A stretch of DNA of 64,000 nt from Branchiostoma lanceolatum (Eukaryota > Chordata > Leptocardii > Amphioxiformes > Branchiostomatidae): assembly GCF_035083965.1 (NCBI RefSeq), contig NC_089725.1, positions 32,805,524 through 32,869,523 on the forward strand. Direction: 5' to 3'. The translations under genes and the position numbers were made by a program. Below, piece by piece: positions 24,184 to 35,300 of the stretch (positions within the stretch are counted from its first letter, which is position 1; each line of letters opens with the position of its first letter). The notes under the pieces were generated by a model that worked only from the letters and a program-made list of their open reading frames with translations, did not search any database and was not told where the DNA came from.

Positions 24184-26737
24184 ATGGTGCACCTGGAAAA
24201 CGAAGCCGTAAGAAATTTGTCATAATTACGTCGATTTTAGCTAATTTGTAGCAATATTGAGATTTTTCTGTACGCAAACGTGATGACTAACATGTTTCCT
24301 TGCCTTGTGTGTTCCCAGTTCCTGAGCGAGCTGACGAGATTGTTCCAGAAGTCGCGCACAGCTGGAGCGGTCTACATCACCATGAAGCAATGTGAGTCCG
24401 CCCCCCTCCCCACCTCCACCCCAGGGCAACCTGTTTACACATGAAATGAAGGGGGTAAAATAACGGGAAGTCTCTTTTCACACTAGAAATTTAAGACTGC
24501 ACACGTCTATGAAGGTGTTGTCTCCAATTTCTTAAGCCGTTTGCGTTATTCTTGATTATAAAAACAGCCACGACTACAACTTGTAGTGGTTTGTTAGTGT
24601 TGTCTTTAGTCAACTTCAAACTGAAGATGTGTTTGAAAATTCCTTTTCCATTTGACTAGCGTAGAGTAGAGCCCGTTTTCACAGATATTTTAGGGGCCTC
24701 TTTATTAGATAGTCATGAACAAACATTGAGTTACACGTGCACGTACATGACATTGTGACAAGTTTGCACAATGCAGCGTAACCGTACGCTACGCTAGAAA
24801 ACATATGGTACGGTGCAGCCCAGTCTGAGGGAAGACAACTCCTCCGAGAACTTGGAATGTTGGAAGTCCAACAGGGATTCATATATGATTCCAGTAGGAA
24901 GGATGATGGTAGCAAAGGTAAAGATAGTCCCACAGCCTTGTAGAAACTGTAGGGGCAGTGGGTTGTTATCAACTGAGTCTTGGGCACGATATTGTGAGGC
25001 CTGGCCCATCCCTCGCTAGCCTGGATGCCAGACCCATAGCATGTGAAGCTATACCTATAAGCCCATTCACTGTTCCGACTACGCATGTGCAGTGTCAAAG
25101 GTGAAGGCCCCTGGCTTGTAAACAGTGCTCGTCTCGACATTGTCTAGATTTGCATAACAACGCCCCGGCGGGTTTTGTTTACGACTCGGGCGCCTTTACC
25201 TTTGACACTGCACATGCGTAGTCGGAACCGTGAATGGGCTTATACATCCCGTTTGCCAGGAGAGCAACACATGTCGGAGTCCCACTCCCAGAGTTGGCAT
25301 TGTACCCTGAGTTATACAGTGAGATAAGGAGGGCGCCCTGGGATTGGGGCATGTTGCTTCCACAGCCAAGGGGATTGATCTAGCCTTGCATGCTATGGGT
25401 CTGCCTTACCCCCTTTCAACTGCCTTTTATAAGTAGCGAAGGTAACCAAAGGTGTTGCCAAGGATCTGCCAGTCCTTCTCAATGAGTGAACTGCAGTTAA
25501 CATCCCAACCTGCCCCAGACCTGGGGGGGGGGGGACTTTCTGGGTTGTTCCTCAGGTGACGGTGCCTTTACTAGCTCAACTTACCACAAAATTACACCTA
25601 ACACCTGATATCTTCTACAGATAACGGACAGATCAAACCCGAATCAACCAAACCAAAGCCAAAGACAGAGGTGGTGACAGAACCAGTGGAACACATGTGT
25701 TTGATAAGGGCCACCAGGGGGAACAAGAAAATCGACACAGTGGTAAGGGACAGTTAAATTCATATGTATCCAAAATCTCTGTACCAGCAACAATCTAGAA
25801 GAAAGTAGTTTGCCACAATATGCAACTGTAATACAATGCTAATTTTTCTTCCAACACTACAGGAAGATTGGAAATAAGTTTAGCATTGTATTATGATTAC
25901 TACCAACACAGATGACCTTCCATGATAATATGCAACTGTTTTTTGTTCATCTGTAATTTGTAAGACTATAATGCATAACTGTCTCAAGGCGTTTCTTCGA
26001 CTTCTACATTTGTTTCACCAACAAATGTTCCAATATAGCAACATCCTTCATCATTGTTTTGATACTGCATGTACATGCACTGGTTTCAGTGAAGTGGCTA
26101 TAGGTATAACAGTTTTTGCATTTTTCTTCTCCTTGCAGATAAAGGCCAAGGATATCAACAAATTTCAAATGGTTGGTTATGATTTATCTCTTAATGTATT
26201 ACAATGGTATAAAACAACATGTTTTGTAACTAGTGCCAAACCAATTCAGTCAAGCAATGGTCTTCTTTTTTAGATACTATATGTAGTAGTAAAAACAAAA
26301 ATGTGGGAGCAGATTTAGAAAAAATGAGAAGATGAAATGTGAAAGAATGTAGGATAGTTTTACTTTTGAAGAAAATGTCCTTGAAAATTTGTGAGAACTT
26401 TCAGTGTTTTAAGGCATTTATAGAGAGGAAGTTGAAGATACAAAGCAGAACTCAGAGTGAAAGTTTTTTTTCTTCAAATTTTTCAAGCAAGCCAACCTCT
26501 CTTGAGGGGCTATTGTTCACCCTGCTTGCCGTGTCTGACATGTGATTACACGTTGATAAGCTCTCCATTCTCTGTTCCAGGCATATTCCTGCTTGCCGTG
26601 TCTGACATGTGATTACACGTTGATAAGCTCTCCATTCTCTGTTCCAGGCATATTCCAACATCATCAAGGCAAACATGGACGGTCTGAAGAAGCGGGACAG
26701 GAAGGCCAAGTCCAAGAAGGCCAAGGCCACCCAGTGA
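24184..26737 (+). CDS. SRP14: Signal recognition particle 14 kDa protein (5 exons)
   Basis: SRP14 binds SRP9 and the Alu domain of SRP RNA in the cytoplasm and is needed for the pause in translation while the ribosome docks on the ER. Exons are 24184-24207, 24319-24391, 25621-25742, 26139-26171 and 26648-26737; all junctions are GT-AG, phases agree, and the stop is TGA. The protein has 113 residues, starting MVHLENEAFLSELTRLFQKS. The core shows AGAVYITMKQY, LIRATRGNKKI, INKFQM and the signature NMDGLKKRDRK near the end. The C-terminus is a short lysine-rich tail; the long alanine-rich tail of primate SRP14 is absent, as in most animals. The acceptor of exon 5 is duplicated upstream (see 26521-26654). 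The promoter is shared with SAE1. Confidence 0.96.
25057..25243. mobile_element. Foldback element with about 55 bp inverted ends
   Basis: ATAAGCCCATTCAC (25057) and GTGAATGGGCTTAT (25243) begin inverted arms that continue through CCGACTACGCATGTGCAGTG and AAAGGT. The loop of about 75 bp is unique. It lies in SRP14 intron 2. No clear target duplication. Confidence 0.75.
26521..26654 (+). repeat. 67 bp tandem duplication across the SRP14 exon 5 acceptor
   Basis: 26521-26587 is repeated without change at 26588-26654. Each copy contains the end of intron 4, the acceptor TCTGTTCCAG, and the first seven bases of exon 5 (GCATATT). Acceptor one is at 26580, acceptor two at 26647. Because 67 is not a multiple of three, only the second acceptor keeps the SRP14 frame. 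Confidence 0.9.
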
Positions 26738-26789
26738 TGACAGCCAAACTCTAGCCTTAGATAAACATTTTACTATCCTACAGGGGTCT

Positions 26790-27110
26790 TAACCTTCTCC
26801 CTGCTGTACAGTCCTGTAACCAGTACTAGTTTGGTACCAAAAGACTGCCTCAGCTGGGGGAGGGTTAACCCTGTACAATATGTGCTACTGCTGGAGCATC
26901 ATATTCTTTAACCTTCTCCCTGCTGTACAACACTGTTACCAATACTAGTTTGATGCCAAAATACTGCCTCAGCTGGGGGAGGGTTAACCCAGTACAATAT
27001 GTGCTACTGCTGGACATCATATTCTTTAACCTTCTCCCTGCTGCCTAATCTGGTAACCAGTAGCAATGTGGTGCGAAACTGCCACCTCAGCAGGCTGAAA
27101 GTTAATGTTT
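26790..27110. repeat. Tandem repeat, 118-119 bp unit, 2.7 copies, in SRP14 3' UTR
   Basis: Units begin AACCTTCTCCCTGCTG at 26791, 26910 and 27028. The first two are nearly identical and include CTCAGCTGGGGGAGGGTTAA; the third diverges after about 80 bp. It starts about 50 bp after the SRP14 stop codon, so it is probably transcribed. Confidence 0.8.
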
Positions 27111-29110
27111 AGGAAGCCTGTTATGATACTATGTTACTGATATTTATATTGCTTGCAAATGACTTCGACACAAGAATGTTGATTTTCGAAGGTTTAAGAG
27201 ACAGTAATGAGTGTTTTGACACTTCTTCATTTCTAAGTCATATGTTTGATATTACATGTAACTGCTATTGTATTTAATTGTTATGATCATGACTTTAGAA
27301 AATGTGCAACATATAACATGATAGTTTTGTTTATGAGAATTATTGTTATCTTGCAAATTGCGCTGTTACTTTTAATGATATTGCTAGGGCTAATGTCATC
27401 TTAATGATATCATCAGGGCTACCGTATCTACAGAAAGGCCTGCTTATATGTGTATTCTTGAATTGTGGAAGATTATTGAAGACTATCATCGTTGTTGGTT
27501 CTATTTGATGATTTGCGCAGTATGCCATTGTACAAAACAGTAATGAGCATAGGTAAGGAAAACTTAAGAACCCTTGGATATTGGGTTTACTTAAGAGCTA
27601 CAATGGAACAATGAAGACATACAAGTTTGTATGATTTATTATTCCTGACGCATTGTGTTTCTCTGATATGCAAAGTCAAATGCACTACAATGGAAACGAG
27701 CGACCAATCATGTATAATTTTTCACTTCCTGGAGGCTGGAGCAAAGGATGAGCTTTTAGTTTTTATTTGATTCCATGTTACAGCCTTAGATTTACATTGA
27801 TTAGTTCCTGCCAACTTGCTTGATTTTATATTTATGAAGTTTAATTCCGGTAAACTGACTCAGTGACTATGAAATATGAAGTAGCAGAAAGAGGAAGTCA
27901 GTCAAGCAAAGGTCTGTCAAAGTCTCCATGAACCAGTAGTGGTGGAAAGTTTCCAAACAGGCCACTGGTCAACCTCCAAGCAGATGTAAGGATCCAGCTT
28001 GCTTTTTTAACAGCTTTTTGTGTTATTTTTCAAGTGGTGGGCTTTTTTAGCTAACATACAAGGGAGAAGCTTGTCACGTGAAAGATGTACAAAAGTAATT
28101 TTCAGATCTGTGTCTAGGAGGTTACTAGTAGTCCCTGTGATAGTATTTGTATCTGAGTAACAACTTGGAAAACCCGTATGATTTTTAAAATGTTCTTTTT
28201 GAACAAAGATCTTGAGGGTGTAAAAAGTTATGATGTGTAAAATAACTCTGTTTACCAATAATTTCATTATATATTCATAACTCATACATTCATACAAACA
28301 TACGTGCTATGTTGTATCCAGATCTCAGTGTACATAAAAATGTTACATTGGAAGATTACCAGCTTCATGTCTGCTTCTTGTGGGACTTCTCAGTGGTAGA
28401 AGTAAAATCAGTGTAGACTAGTTGGTCCATAAAAGAAGTAGTCAGGAATACATTTGTACTACATTTGTACAAGAAGAATCCATTGTACCCTGTGTTGACA
28501 TCACTACTAGAGGTTCAAGGTACTACAAGAAGTTCAATGGATAGGATGACTTGCAGAAGATACGAAGGTAGAACATGGACTGTATTCTGCATTGTATACA
28601 CTACATAAGCTAACAGCATTTGTCTAACTAATTGAAAAAAAATCCTGGGGTAGAATAATGCCTGGGAACCAAACTTTTTTTGTACAAATCTTAGATACAA
28701 AAGACAAGCCAGAATGACGTTTTCCGCTAGTCACTCGGAACACATTCCATTACTTAACAGTTAGTGTCTGGATATGCCAGCGAATGAGATATTGCAGTGA
28801 GAAGCCCTTGTTGCAAGTATCCATAATGAAATGTCGCAAGAAGGCCTAAAGAAGGGTCGTTATAAAGGTTTTCTATCTGCCCCGATGGAAGAGCAGAGAA
28901 GTGTTATTTTTGTAAAGACAGGTGTCACATGACAGGTGTGAGGTGTGCTATGTTAGGTGTCAGGTACTGCTATGTTCGTCTCTGCTTGTTTGTGACCTGT
29001 ACAGAAAGATTCACCTTAATTATTTAGTTTTAATAGTCGTTCAGTTTGTGTTATTGTTTAGTTTTCACAGTTTTCCAAAGTTACTGAGGAAAATCTGGGT
29101 GTAAAGGAAT
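27111..29110. other. SRP14-WDR26 intergenic region, no gene seen
   Basis: AT-rich sequence. A lone CTCCAAGCAGATGT end is present at 27975 without a visible partner. I could not identify a clear SRP14 poly(A) signal. Open frames are short and unlike any known protein. Confidence 0.4.
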
Positions 29111-29148
29111 TTCCCACAATGCCCCCGTATTTCCCATGCATGACGTCA
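29111..29148 (+). promoter_or_regulatory. WDR26 promoter motifs: ZNF143-like site and CRE
   Basis: TTCCCACAATGCC (29111-29123) differs by one base from the usual ZNF143 core TTCCCAGAATGCC, and a perfect CRE, TGACGTCA, is at 29141-29148. They lie 220-260 bp upstream of the WDR26 ATG and just before the GC-rich 5' UTR. There is no TATA box in the usual place. Binding is inference. Confidence 0.55.
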
Positions 29149-29177
29149 CGAGTGGAACTGGTATATTGATATTTTGG

Positions 29178-29240
29178 ATGTCGTCTGACGCGGAGCGGTG
29201 CAGGAAGGTCGGCAGTTTTCGGCGCAGTTTGGAGCTATAA
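29178..29240 (+). other. Upstream open reading frame in WDR26 5' leader
   Basis: ATG at 29178 opens a 20-codon frame that ends with TAA at 29240, 128 bp before the WDR26 start and out of frame with it. If transcription starts upstream of 29178 it could lower translation of WDR26. The transcription start is not known. Confidence 0.4.
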
Positions 29241-29368
29241 ACTGGCTTATTCTACCAATTTGTAAACCTGGCGCCTTCGTAGCAAGTCTGGCCTCGTCCT
29301 CGGACTCCGACAACGGTGGACTGTCTCCGCCACCGAGGAAAAAGCTCTGTCTTGCAGCGGCTGCTGCC

Positions 29369-32300
29369 ATGCAGTCCAATGGCTCCCCGACCCACAATGG
29401 AGACGCTCAGACAAGCAGTTCCGCTCAAAATGGTGCTGAGCCGGAGCCCTCGGCCTCCTCGAGTAACGGGGTGGAGGTGACACAGGTTGCCGAGGGCTTG
29501 GAGAAGGCCAAGGTAGTGCTCTCCAGGTCCGACGAGGACATCGTGCGGCTGATCGGGCAGCATCTGAACGGCCTCGGCCTGCAGTGAGTAGCGACCCTTC
29601 TCTGTTTTCTGGTCATGTTTCCTCACAGATAATATTCCTTAGCTGATGGCCGGTTTGTGTTGTTCCCATGTTCACAGCCGGACTGCCGAGCTGCTGATGG
29701 CCGAGTCAGGGTGTCGTCTGGAGCATCCCTCGGCGGCCAGGTTCCGCGAGCTGGTCATGGCAGGGGAGTGGGAACAGGTACACAAATGATTTTCGCCAGT
29801 AAAAAAAATGTCGCCGCCATGTTTTTTTGTGTCCCATTTTCTGTGAGAACCCAGCTCGGTTTCCTGGATCTGTCCTGAATGAAATGTGTCACTGATCCGC
29901 CTGGATGTGTTTTCCCCAGGCCGAGGAGGTCCTTTCTGAGTTGAAGTCTTTGCTGGACAAGCCGCAAGCTGCACTGGTAAGAAAGCACAGTGTTCCCACA
30001 TAGAAGGTTTAGCTGTCTAGTGTAGTGTTATTATCTGATCACCATATGATAAATGTTTAGGTGACAGTCCCCTGAAGGGTTGCCTGTGCTCCTGGGACCG
30101 TACAGGTCTGTGATGAATGTTTCTGCACAAAATATCAAGGACAGGAGCACATTTGTTATGCAACAAAATATACCTGCTGAATAAACATCCCCCAGGCAGG
30201 TGGCCCCCACAAAAATCCAGTCAGTACAATTTTGTTTGTTGTTGTGGAAGGTGGCTCTCTGCCTCACACAAAGTGCAGATAGACTCATAAACCCGCCTGT
30301 AGTCTGTGTCCCAGGAACGGCACCTGATGTTATTATAACAATTGATCACCCCGACACCCAAACGTGCCTGCTCACAGGGTGATGCCTTGTGTTAAACTCC
30401 AGACGTGATAAAATTAGATTTCCCCCGAGCGCTGCTGATACTGGTATGAGGACTACATTTGCCTCCAGTATTGGATTTGGCCCCCCTCACATCCCAAACG
30501 TCCGGCCTGCAAGTACAAAATGATGCGGTACAAGCACATTTTAATCGTTTGCGGCGTAGATTCCAATTTTCCCTGTCCCAGTTCTTAAATGAATGCCTCT
30601 CATGCCTGGAAACTGTTTCAGGTTGAGCAGGTAAAGCTGGTTAATGTGAGTTAATCATCAACATTGGATCACTGACCCAGCTGGAACGGGAGGGGGAATG
30701 TTCAGAGCTGAACACGGGGCCAATAAGTCCTGACTAAAGACTGGAAATTGGTGGCCACTGCTGGAAATAAATTTTACCCTCCAGAACATAAACGTTATTG
30801 ATGTTAGGAAAACATGTATTCGAAGCACTCAAGTGCGTCAATTACTCCTAAGGTTTTTCCATATTTCATGACTAAATGCATTAATTTTTGAGATAATGTT
30901 CTGTCGGTGGGACCACAGTTGATAGGTGAGATATCTGAGGATATCTGAAAGATGTGGTCTACGCTTGAAGTAGGATTATGTCGCAGTAGTGTCATGGATA
31001 AGAATCATCGTGGGGGGAAAGACAAAGTGACATTGTCTTGAAGGAGGAAGTATTTTCCTTGAACCTCCTTGGTGTCGGCCATATTTGTCTTCTGCTAGCA
31101 GCTGAGCTTCTTGGACTTATTTGTAAACATTGCATGGCATTGTGGGAAGTGAGTGGTTTATCCACACAGGATCAGCCAGGTCACTTGTTATGGTAATGAG
31201 CACAAACCAAGAACAATTGGTCAGGCAATTTAACTAATTAGTTATTGTAGGAAGGATGGTGCTCCTGGGAATGGAATCAGACTATAATGATTATGTCACC
31301 TAGTTGTCTTGGATTAGAATCACAATCAGGTGTTGGAGCTGTGAATTACACACTTGTTAGAGTAACATACTAGTACTGTAAGCAAATGTTGGCTAAGTTT
31401 GAAGTCTGAAGCATGAAAAAGCACTAAAATTACAGATGTATCTAATGAGAAGAAAAATTAAATTTCTTAATTAAATGTTTGCAAGAATTCTCTCTTGGCC
31501 CAGTTGTTATAATCAAAGATAATTTAAAAGAAAAACATTTGATAAGCTGTGGAGTAGGACTGACCTGTCACTCTTGATCTTCTGTCCAGACTAGGAAGAT
31601 AGATTGACCTTCTTTTTTTTTTTACAGAAGATAGACTGATCCCATAGCCCCACCCACCTCTGTCAAAGTGTAAACATGCAAAATGAGAACATAGAAATAC
31701 AAATATTCAATTGACATGCAGCCACTCTCTCATTTGTCGAACCATGAAGTGGCTGAAATGCTAATTGTGATGGACAGTCAGGATCGATTTGTTGTTGGTT
31801 TTGTTTTGTTTACAGAAGTTGAGGTTTGTTGTTGTTTATGTTTCCAGAAGATGAAGTTCCTGCTGCTGGAGCAGAAGTACCTGGAGTACCTGGAGGACGG
31901 GCAGGTGATCGAGGCGCTCTACTGTCTGAGGAACGAGCTCACGCCGCTCAAGTTCAACACCGAGAGGGTCCACCAGCTCAGCGGGTGAGTGGGCTGGGTG
32001 CCTGGGTCACTGCTATCCGACCCCTGGGTCACTGCTATCCGACCCCTGGGTCACTGCTGTCAGATCCCTGGGTCACTGCTTTCTGACCCATGGGTCACTG
32101 CTGTCTGACACACAGGTCACTGCTGTCTGACCCATGGGTCGCTGCTGTCTGACCCACAGGTCACTGCTGTCTGACCCACAGGTCACTGCTGTCAGATCCC
32201 TGGGTCACTGCTTTCTGACCCATGGGTCACTGCTATCTGACACACAGGTCACTGCTGTCTGACCCATGGGTCGCTGCTGTCTGACCCACAGGTCACTGCT

Positions 32301-35300
32301 GTCTGACCCACAGGTCACTGCTGTTTGACCCCTGGGTCACTGCTGTTTGACCCACGGGTCACTGCTGTCTGATCCGGGGTTATTTTTGGGTTACTGCTAT
32401 CTCACCCTGGGTTATTGTCAGGTCGTTGCTCTCTACCCCCTGGGTTATTGTTAAACTGTGCATGTAACTGTTTCAATAAGCTTTTGCTGTCAACTTGGGC
32501 CATAGAAATTTTGTTTGATGGTTCCTCTGCACTTGAAAATCAATATGAATAGAGTCTGAGGAGAAAGTCTGCACCTTGCGACATAGTTTCAGGGAGTGAG
32601 TATAGTCAGACCCCTTGCTAACATTTTTTTCTACACAATGTCCTTGAGTCTGTGAAGCACGGAGACTAGTTGATGTAGTCATGGTGACAAAGAATACATG
32701 ATGGCTCCCAGCGGCCAGCAGTCCCTGATTGAAAAACTGCCCCAGGAGCCTGCAGACAGGCTAGCTCTAGTCTCCATCAGTCTTCTCTACAGATGGAAGA
32801 GAATTAGCAGAAAATGGCCAAATAGGTTGACTTATTTTCCAGCCCCCAGCAGATCTGTCACTAGTTGTTATTGTTGGCTGAGGGAGGCCAAGGTTGGAGT
32901 GTTGCAGGGTTTGAGTGTTGCAGGGTGTTATTTCCCAGTAAACACTGTAATTATCTCCTGCTGAACTGTTCCTGCAGGCTTCTCAGCAGATATGTTTAGT
33001 CTCTACCAGACTAACAATGCTGGCTGGAAAATTTGGAATTTGGCTAGACTTCTTTGGGTGTAGGGTCAGTAGGAAGAATACATGTAATTTTTCATGACTT
33101 GCATTTAGTGTTTGAATATTTGTATTGTGTACATTTCAATGTGTGGGGCACAATATCAGCATTGCTGCCTGGTGCTGCACAGTGTATTGTTCTATTGTAA
33201 TTTCCATGAAGATTCTTTTCCATGGGAGTTTGTCCACCATAGCTTGGTCCCTGCTGATACAGGCCAATAGACGATGATGACAATAGTAGGGTTTAATTTT
33301 CCTGTACAAGGGAAGATGTTACCGTTGCTGTGGGCTTACTCTCCTGGCCAAGTATTCACCTTATTTCTGCTGAATTCTACCATCCATACCCCCTTAGAAA
33401 GGCCTGGTGGAGGCTAGGTTCTATTAGTATTACCCCTATTCATTTGTGTCTGCTGAACAGTGACTTGTGTCACCATGGGGCAATTACATCATGAACAGGT
33501 CATGGGTCAGGGTCGGCCCTGGTGGAGGCTGATTATAACTGGGAGTAGTTGTTCCGTGATGACAGGCTTTATTTTCTCTTACTGGCCCTGAAGAGCATCA
33601 TTTATCAGTGGGCAAGGACAAAGGCATTTAACTCTTTGGCAGCCTTTAGTGTCTTTTAGCTGCAGTTTGCACCATGTTGGCTGAAAGTGATGCGTGTTGG
33701 ACTACCATGTGCTTTGTCAGCTGCCAGATGAGTTTATGAAACAAAAACCTAACTGCTTTTTACCTCGTTTATTGCGAATGTAAAGCGAGAGTGGCTTCAT
33801 CCTTCCTGATGCCTCGAGAACCAAAAGGCAGGAGAGAGTTGAGTGAGTGAGGTTGGCTTCACTCTTTGCATTCTGATGAAGACTTTCTCGTTAAAAAAAA
33901 AGTTGAACTTCAAGCCGGTAAATGTTGGCCTTTCTCTTTTGCTGTCATCCTTCCGACTTTCATTTGAAAACTCATTTATTGCAAAATTTATGGCAACAAG
34001 ATTCTAATTTCATATGTCAAAATGTCATGTTATAGAGGGTCTTGCACAGAAGCACATATTGTTTACAACCACAGGACTTATATATTTGCTTGTTTGTCTG
34101 TTTGAGTCTGTTATGCATTTGGCATCAGTGTGATCAGGAAGGTTCCATGTCCTGTGTGCCATTTCCAACAGTGTGGATTTTCCAAGGGTTAAGCACAAGT
34201 CCCCTATCATCCATGGCATGCAGGTAGTCTTGGCAATGATGCACCACAGCACAGGTATTCTATAAGCATTAATACTACGAATAGCACCATGCATCATGTA
34301 AAGTTATGGCATAACTTTCCATGGTGCAGAGTGCTATTGGTAGAAGTATTGGGTAAAAGCTGTAATGTTTACGCCTGACTCCCATTCCTGTAGTCATGTT
34401 GAGAGGGCCCTGCTGGTATCTGGTGGGATCTAAATGGAAGCAGGTTTGCCTGGCTGCCTGTGGGAACCTTTAAGCATGTACATTATGGCATTATCTTCCA
34501 TTGCCAGGCTGCTGGGGTAAGTGGCGGGTTGGCAGGATAGTCCGATCAGGGTGCCAACTGTGATGCCAACACTGGAACTCTGCAGCTTTCCTGTATCAGA
34601 TGTGGGGAGATGGTCACACAGCACCAGTGTTTACTCAGTAAGGGGGACACCAGTATTGCACACATGCACGTAGACTTCAAAATCATTATTTGTAAAATAA
34701 CTTTGAAAATCCTTTTTGGTGGGAATTTTGGTGAACTCAGGGGATGGGTCACATCTTAATGTCAGTTCATTGTTTTTTCATGTGGCCTGAATTCCACAGT
34801 GGGGGGGAAAGGAGGTTTTGTACCCTCCTGCAGGTCACAACTGAAATTTTCGCTGAGAAGAGCTCCCGCACGTCGCCTTCCGAAGTCAACTTCATACGCA
34901 AGCGCAGAGACACGGCGCACAGCACTGTGGGAAGGGTCAGCCCCCGATCTCCCCGGTGCAATCCCACGGACTTAGGCCGGAGCACAATCCCGTGCCAATG
35001 ATACGATAGAGTTTGTAATGGACAAATAATTGGCAAACTGAGTATCAATGAAATGATGGAGTTTTTATAACAGTGGAGAATTCGGTGTTTACAAGGTTGC
35101 AACCTTTTTTTAATCATATTTCAGTATTCACACCTAGATGGTTAACATAATTTTTGGCAACACACCTTATTCCTTCATTTGGTATTGTCTTAAGTTTGTT
35201 AGATCAGTAAATGTTCCAACTCTTTGTTCCCAAACTATCTCACCAAGATGGTAAAAATAAAAGCAGAAAACATGAAGATGCTGACAAAATAATTTGGAAA

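Noticed and set aside
29198..29368. Longer WDR26 N-terminus continuing the open frame upstream
   Set aside because: No ATG occurs in this part of the frame; ATG 29369 fits the human MQANG start.
34744..35001. 85-codon frame in WDR26 intron 4 as a nested or alternative exon
   Set aside because: No similarity to WDR26 or other proteins I recognise. It would interrupt a conserved junction.
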